Origin: Actinomycetota bacterium
Lineage (GTDB): Bacteria; Actinomycetota; Thermoleophilia; Solirubrobacterales; Solirubrobacteraceae
Reading direction: 5' to 3'
Assembly: GCA_005883215.1 (NCBI GenBank)
Contig: VAYS01000008.1
Span: 22,951-86,950, forward strand
Length of the DNA stretch: 64,000 nucleotides
Shown here: positions 61,663 to 64,000 of the stretch, one piece after another
Numbering within the stretch: position 1 is the first letter of the stretch
Layout: every line of letters starts with the position of its first letter
Translations under genes and position numbers: made by a program
Notes under the pieces: generated by a model
What the model was told of the DNA's origin: nothing
Databases searched by the model: none
What the model saw: only the letters and a program-made list of their open reading frames with translations

Positions 61663-61728
61663 GGAGCCAGAGCGACTCGAACGCTCGCGGGTCTGGATTT
61701 AGAGGCCACCCGCGCACCTGCTGGCCCC
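61663..61728 (-). other. tRNA-like structure without a D-arm
   Basis: Read on the minus strand, GGGGCCA pairs with TGGCTCC (7-bp acceptor-like stem), GAGCG-TTCGAGT-CGCTC forms a perfect T-arm with canonical loop, and the middle forms a hairpin from GCGGGT to ACCCGC with loop CCTCTAAAT. No CCA and no D-arm are present (66 nt). It is a tRNA remnant or mimic rather than a usable tRNA. Confidence 0.45.
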
Positions 61729-61740
61729 ATTGGAGCGAGT

Positions 61741-61793
61741 GCGGGACCGACCCTCGACTTGCAGCCCTGCGAGCCGGTCGGGGTCGGTCCCGC
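61741..61793. other. Strong hairpin, 13-bp perfect stem
   Basis: GCGGGACCGACCC (61741-61753) is the exact complement of GGGTCGGTCCCGC (61781-61793). The 27-nt loop itself can fold (GCAG at 61761-61764 with CTGC at 61767-61770). It follows the tRNA-like fold by 12 bp. Confidence 0.6.
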
Positions 61794-61856
61794 GTGCCCT
61801 GCGCGCGTCCGCGCGGAGCAAGCCTTTCGGGCAAGGGGTCCTCGTTGGGGCTGTTG

Positions 61857-61931
61857 CCGTCTGCGTCGCAAGTTCGGCCACGAGCGGGTTCATCGCTCGC
61901 GTGCCTGCTTCATAGCTTGCGGCGCAGACGG
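61857..61931. ncRNA. Candidate structured RNA or DNA element
   Basis: CCGTCTGCGTCGCAAG at 61857-61872 pairs with CTTGCGGCGCAGACGG at 61916-61931 (15 of 16 bp), closing a loop that contains a second stem CGAGCG (61881-61886) with CGCTCG (61894-61899). Outer bases GTTG and CAAC extend pairing. No coding frame is conserved across it. I cannot tell whether it acts as RNA, regulator or transposition signal. Confidence 0.4.
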
Positions 61932-61980
61932 GAGCAACCCCCGAAATTGGCCGTATCGGTTGCCCTCAGATGCCGTGCGT

Positions 61981-62011
61981 TTACCAGCGGTTACCAGCGG
62001 TTCCCCAGCGG
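61981..62011. repeat. Three iteron-like direct repeats (TTACCAGCGG type)
   Basis: TTACCAGCGG at 61981-61990 and 61991-62000 is followed by TTCCCCAGCGG at 62001-62011. They lie 58 bp before the cargo gene start and could be binding sites. A related CCCCAGCGGTAACGGGG sits at 62917-62933 near the right end. Confidence 0.55.
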
Positions 62012-62068
62012 TTCCCACACGTGCCCCGAGCCGCGAAATACACACTTCGCGCACTTTGCGAGGTCTTC

Positions 62069-62860
62069 GTGAGTACGGCCGCGCTGCGAGTCCTCTCCCT
62101 CGGCGCAGGTGTTCAGAGCACGGCGCTTTTGCTGCTGGTGTTGGCTGGCGAGGTCAAGGCCAGCGCGGCCCTGTTCGCTGACACCGGCTGGGAGCCGCGC
62201 GCTGTCTATGACCACTTGGAGCGGCTGAAGGGCCTATGCGCCGAGCACGGCCTCCCGCTGTACGTGGTGAGCAACGGGAACATTCGCAACACGCGCGAGC
62301 AGGACAGCTTCTACCACGCGCCCTACTACCTGACTAACTCGGACGGGTCCGAGGGGATGAGCCGCCGCCAATGTACGCACCAGCTCAAGATCGTGCCGAT
62401 ACGACGCAAGATCCGCGAGCTGATGGCCGAACGCGGGATCGCGCCGACGCCCGGAGCGGTCGAGTGCCTGATGGGAATATCGCTGGACGAGTGGCATCGA
62501 ATGAAGGACGCAGATGTGCGCTACATCGTCAACCGCTGGCCGCTCGTGGAACGCCGCTGGACCCGCGCCGACTGCAAGCAGCACCTCGCCGACCAAGGCT
62601 GGGAGGCTCCCCGCTCGGCGTGCATTGGCTGCCCGTATCACTCAAACACTGAGTGGCGCGCGCTGCGAGACGGCAGCCCAGATGAGTGGCAGGACGCGAT
62701 CCGGTTTGAGCAGGAAATCCAAGCGACGGGTGCCGCCCTGCGCGGCACCCCATATCTGCACGCCCAGCGCGTGCCGCTCCCGATGGTGGACCTATCGACG
62801 CCCGAAGATCGCGGCCAGCTCACCCTTGATGCCGAGTGCGAGGCGATGTGCGGTGTCTGA
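62069..62860 (+). CDS. Phage-type phosphoadenosine phosphosulfate reductase-like PP-loop protein
   Basis: A 263-residue PP-loop ATPase: RVLSLGAGVQSTALLLLVLA carries the SxGxxS-type loop, then ASAALFADTGWEPRAVYDHL, a RRQCTHQLKIVPIRRKIREL segment with Cys, and SACIGCPYHSNTEWRALRD with the CxGCP motif. The family is common in phages and mobile DNA and is named for PAPS reductase, but its activity is unproven and may be in nucleotide or DNA modification. GCGAGGTCTTC precedes the GTG at 62069. Confidence 0.85.
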   Translation: MSTAALRVLSLGAGVQSTALLLLVLAGEVKASAALFADTGWEPRAVYDHLERLKGLCAEHGLPLYVVSNGNIRNTREQDSFYHAPYYLTNSDGSEGMSRRQCTHQLKIVPIRRKIRELMAERGIAPTPGAVECLMGISLDEWHRMKDADVRYIVNRWPLVERRWTRADCKQHLADQGWEAPRSACIGCPYHSNTEWRALRDGSPDEWQDAIRFEQEIQATGAALRGTPYLHAQRVPLPMVDLSTPEDRGQLTLDAECEAMCGV

Positions 62861-62956
62861 GCGTGGGGTAAAACCGCCGAGGGATTGGGGTAGTTGCCAA
62901 TGACCGGCCCGAGAATCCCCAGCGGTAACGGGGCCTACGAGTTTCGCCAATCTCTC

Positions 62957-63374
62957 CTAGCGGAACGGGAGAGGCCAGGAACGCGGTCCAGCCATGCGCG
63001 TAGTGCTGCCAGGAGAGGTGGCCTGCCTGGCCCGCGCGCCGGCAGGCGAGGCTGATCGACGTCGGACAATCCAGCTGGAAGAAGGCCGTGCAGACGCCGG
63101 TGACTCCGAGCGCGAGCAGCAGCGCCACGATCCCGGTTCGTGCTGGCCGTCTGCGCACGCCAAGGAGCACCGCGCCGGCGAGCGCGATGAAGCCGAGTCC
63201 CCAGACGACGATGCCCGCCTGCACAATCCACGGATGGCGGGTGGGATGGCCGGCGAGCTCGCTGACGTATTGCGCGTCGAGCGAGTAGCCGGGTTGAACG
63301 AGCCCACCTATCACCCATGACAGGGTGAACAGCCCCTGCGCCGTGATCGCCGCAAGCGCAAGCGCGTCACGCAT
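62957..63374 (-). pseudogene. N-terminal half of DUF998 membrane protein gene
   Basis: From ATG 63374 (GGGAGAGC upstream) the frame encodes 139 codons: MRDALALAAITAQGLFTLSW, IGGLVQPGYSLDAQYVSELAGHP, WGLGFIALAGAVLLGV, CTAFFQLDCPTSIS and HYAHGWTAFLASPVPL, the DUF998 pattern. After the CTAG at 62957 it runs into element sequence (GEIGETRR...). Its other half is at 59756-60052. Confidence 0.85.
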
Positions 63375-63507
63375 GCTCTCCCGCGTTAGCGTTGACCCGC
63401 TTGGTGCCGAGCTGCCGAATCCACTAGGCATCCACGAACCCAATGCTCGCCGATCGCGCGGACCGTTCGGCCGGCCCGCGGGTTGCGCGGTGGATACAGT
63501 TCCGCTC

Positions 63508-64000
63508 GTGCGCTACCGCAGGCTCGGCGACTCGGACCTCGAGGTCTCGGAGGTCTCGCTCGGATCGTGGCTTACCTACGGGGAGGGAGTCGAGAGCGAG
63601 CAGACCGAGGCGTGCACGCGGGCGGCGTTCGACGCTGGGATCACGCTGTTTGACACCTCGAACGCTTACGGGCGTGGCACGGCGGAGCAGGCCTGGGGGG
63701 AGGTCCTCTCGGACTTCAAGCGGGACTCGTACGTACTGGCAACCAAGGTCTTCTTCCCGATGAGCGAGGAGGACCGGGGCCTCTCGCGGGCGCAGATCCA
63801 CAAGCAGCTCGATGCCTCGCTCGCGCGTCTTCAAACAGATTACGTCGATCTGTACCAGTGCCACCGCCCGGACCCTGAGACGCCGATCGAGGAGACGATG
63901 GAGGCACTCACCGAGGTCTGCGAGGCGGGGAAGGTCCGCGAGATCGGCTTCAGCGAGTGGACGGTTGAGCAGATCCAAGCGGGGCTCGAGGTTCCCGGCG
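63508..64000 (+). CDS. Aldo/keto reductase (3' partial)
   Basis: A GTG at 63508 starts RYRRLGDSDLEVSEVSLGSW, followed by FDTSNAYGRGTAEQAWGEVL (catalytic Asp/Tyr), SYVLATKVFFPM (Lys), DYVDLYQCHRPDPETPIEE (His) and KVREIGFSEWTVEQI, the signature residues of the AKR superfamily (YghZ/Kv-beta type). The window ends inside it. The intergenic part 63375-63507 shows no gene. Confidence 0.9.
   Translation, partial: MRYRRLGDSDLEVSEVSLGSWLTYGEGVESEQTEACTRAAFDAGITLFDTSNAYGRGTAEQAWGEVLSDFKRDSYVLATKVFFPMSEEDRGLSRAQIHKQLDASLARLQTDYVDLYQCHRPDPETPIEETMEALTEVCEAGKVREIGFSEWTVEQIQAGLEVPG

Larger units (their letters stand above)
60053..62956. mobile_element. 2,904-bp transposable element inserted in a DUF998 gene, with CTAG target duplication
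   Basis: The element is flanked by CTAG on both sides. Its ends are imperfect inverted repeats, GAGGGTTTGGCG (60053-60064) and GAGAGATTGGCG read inward from 62956 (10 of 12 match); an even better match, TTGGCGAAAGTC at 60071-60082 against TTGGCGAAACTC at the right end, lies inside. It contains a DDE transposase on the minus strand, a PAPS-reductase-like gene on the plus strand, a small zinc-ribbon ORF, and a structured non-coding stretch. CTAG targets are known in the IS5 group. Confidence 0.85.

Noticed and set aside
61663..61728. A complete tRNA gene
   Set aside because: The T-arm and acceptor stem pair well, but the D-arm and a good anticodon stem are missing and the span is only 66 nt, so I list it only as tRNA-like.
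60408..62072. Open frame of 554 codons on the plus strand through the transposase
   Set aside because: Antisense to the transposase over most of its length and crosses the hairpin-rich stretch; product is low-complexity.

Overview
The window is high-GC DNA from an actinobacterium. The gene content points to class Thermoleophilia (Solirubrobacterales-like). Two F420-type (DDN-fold) nitroreductase-like proteins, DUF3467, DUF4333 and DUF3558-like lipoproteins, TldD/TldE, an actinobacterial-style cytochrome c maturation set and secreted proteins with Arg-rich C-termini all fit, but taxonomy is inferred from family content only. Translation starts are often GTG, genes overlap by ATGA, GTGA or TGATG, and hairpins between genes lack obvious U-tracts.

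Layout. 0-7 kb is core-like: a collagen/PASTA-tailed YCF48-type protein cut by the left edge, DUF3467, rlmH, a two-TM RCK channel and argS, then a convergent cytochrome c maturation operon (tlpA-ccmH-ccdA). 7-38 kb is a mixed accessory stretch: small lipoproteins, cold-shock protein, secreted esterase and Ig-like proteins, a cluster of basic, acidic and HTH nucleoid-type proteins (14.2-15.2 kb), an M48 protease, an SDR/hydrolase pair, a divergent PAS-LuxR / GntR-MEDS regulator pair sharing two palindromic sites (24.4-24.5 kb), an LVIVD-repeat protein, NTF2-like proteins, an APC permease, a large membrane protein and a beta-helix protein. 38-42 kb holds ccmE-ccmF-ccmI-like-secG, the other half of the cytochrome c maturation pathway. 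42-56 kb holds tldE/tldD with a tandem repeat at their junction, a fatty acid hydroxylase, SDR, a cupin/CMD/SnoaL operon, PPK2, metallophosphatase, a membrane glycosyltransferase-like protein, an epimerase, small stress-type proteins and a CapA-like protein. 56-59.5 kb has a VOC protein followed by a frameshifted PNPOx-like pseudogene, a single-domain response regulator and a TylF-type methyltransferase.

The most interesting part is 59.7-63.4 kb. A DUF998 membrane-protein gene on the minus strand is split into two halves by a 2,904-bp element (60053-62956) flanked by CTAG on both sides. Removing the element and one CTAG restores a single 237-codon frame, so this is a recent, precise insertion. 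The element has imperfect terminal inverted repeats and a DDE transposase, but is more than twice the size of a usual IS. It also carries a phage-type PAPS-reductase-like PP-loop protein, a small zinc-ribbon ORF overlapping the transposase gene antisense, and about 670 bp between the divergent genes with a tRNA-like fold, two strong hairpins and short tandem repeats.

The right edge cuts an aldo/keto reductase. No CRISPR array, rRNA or convincing complete tRNA was seen.
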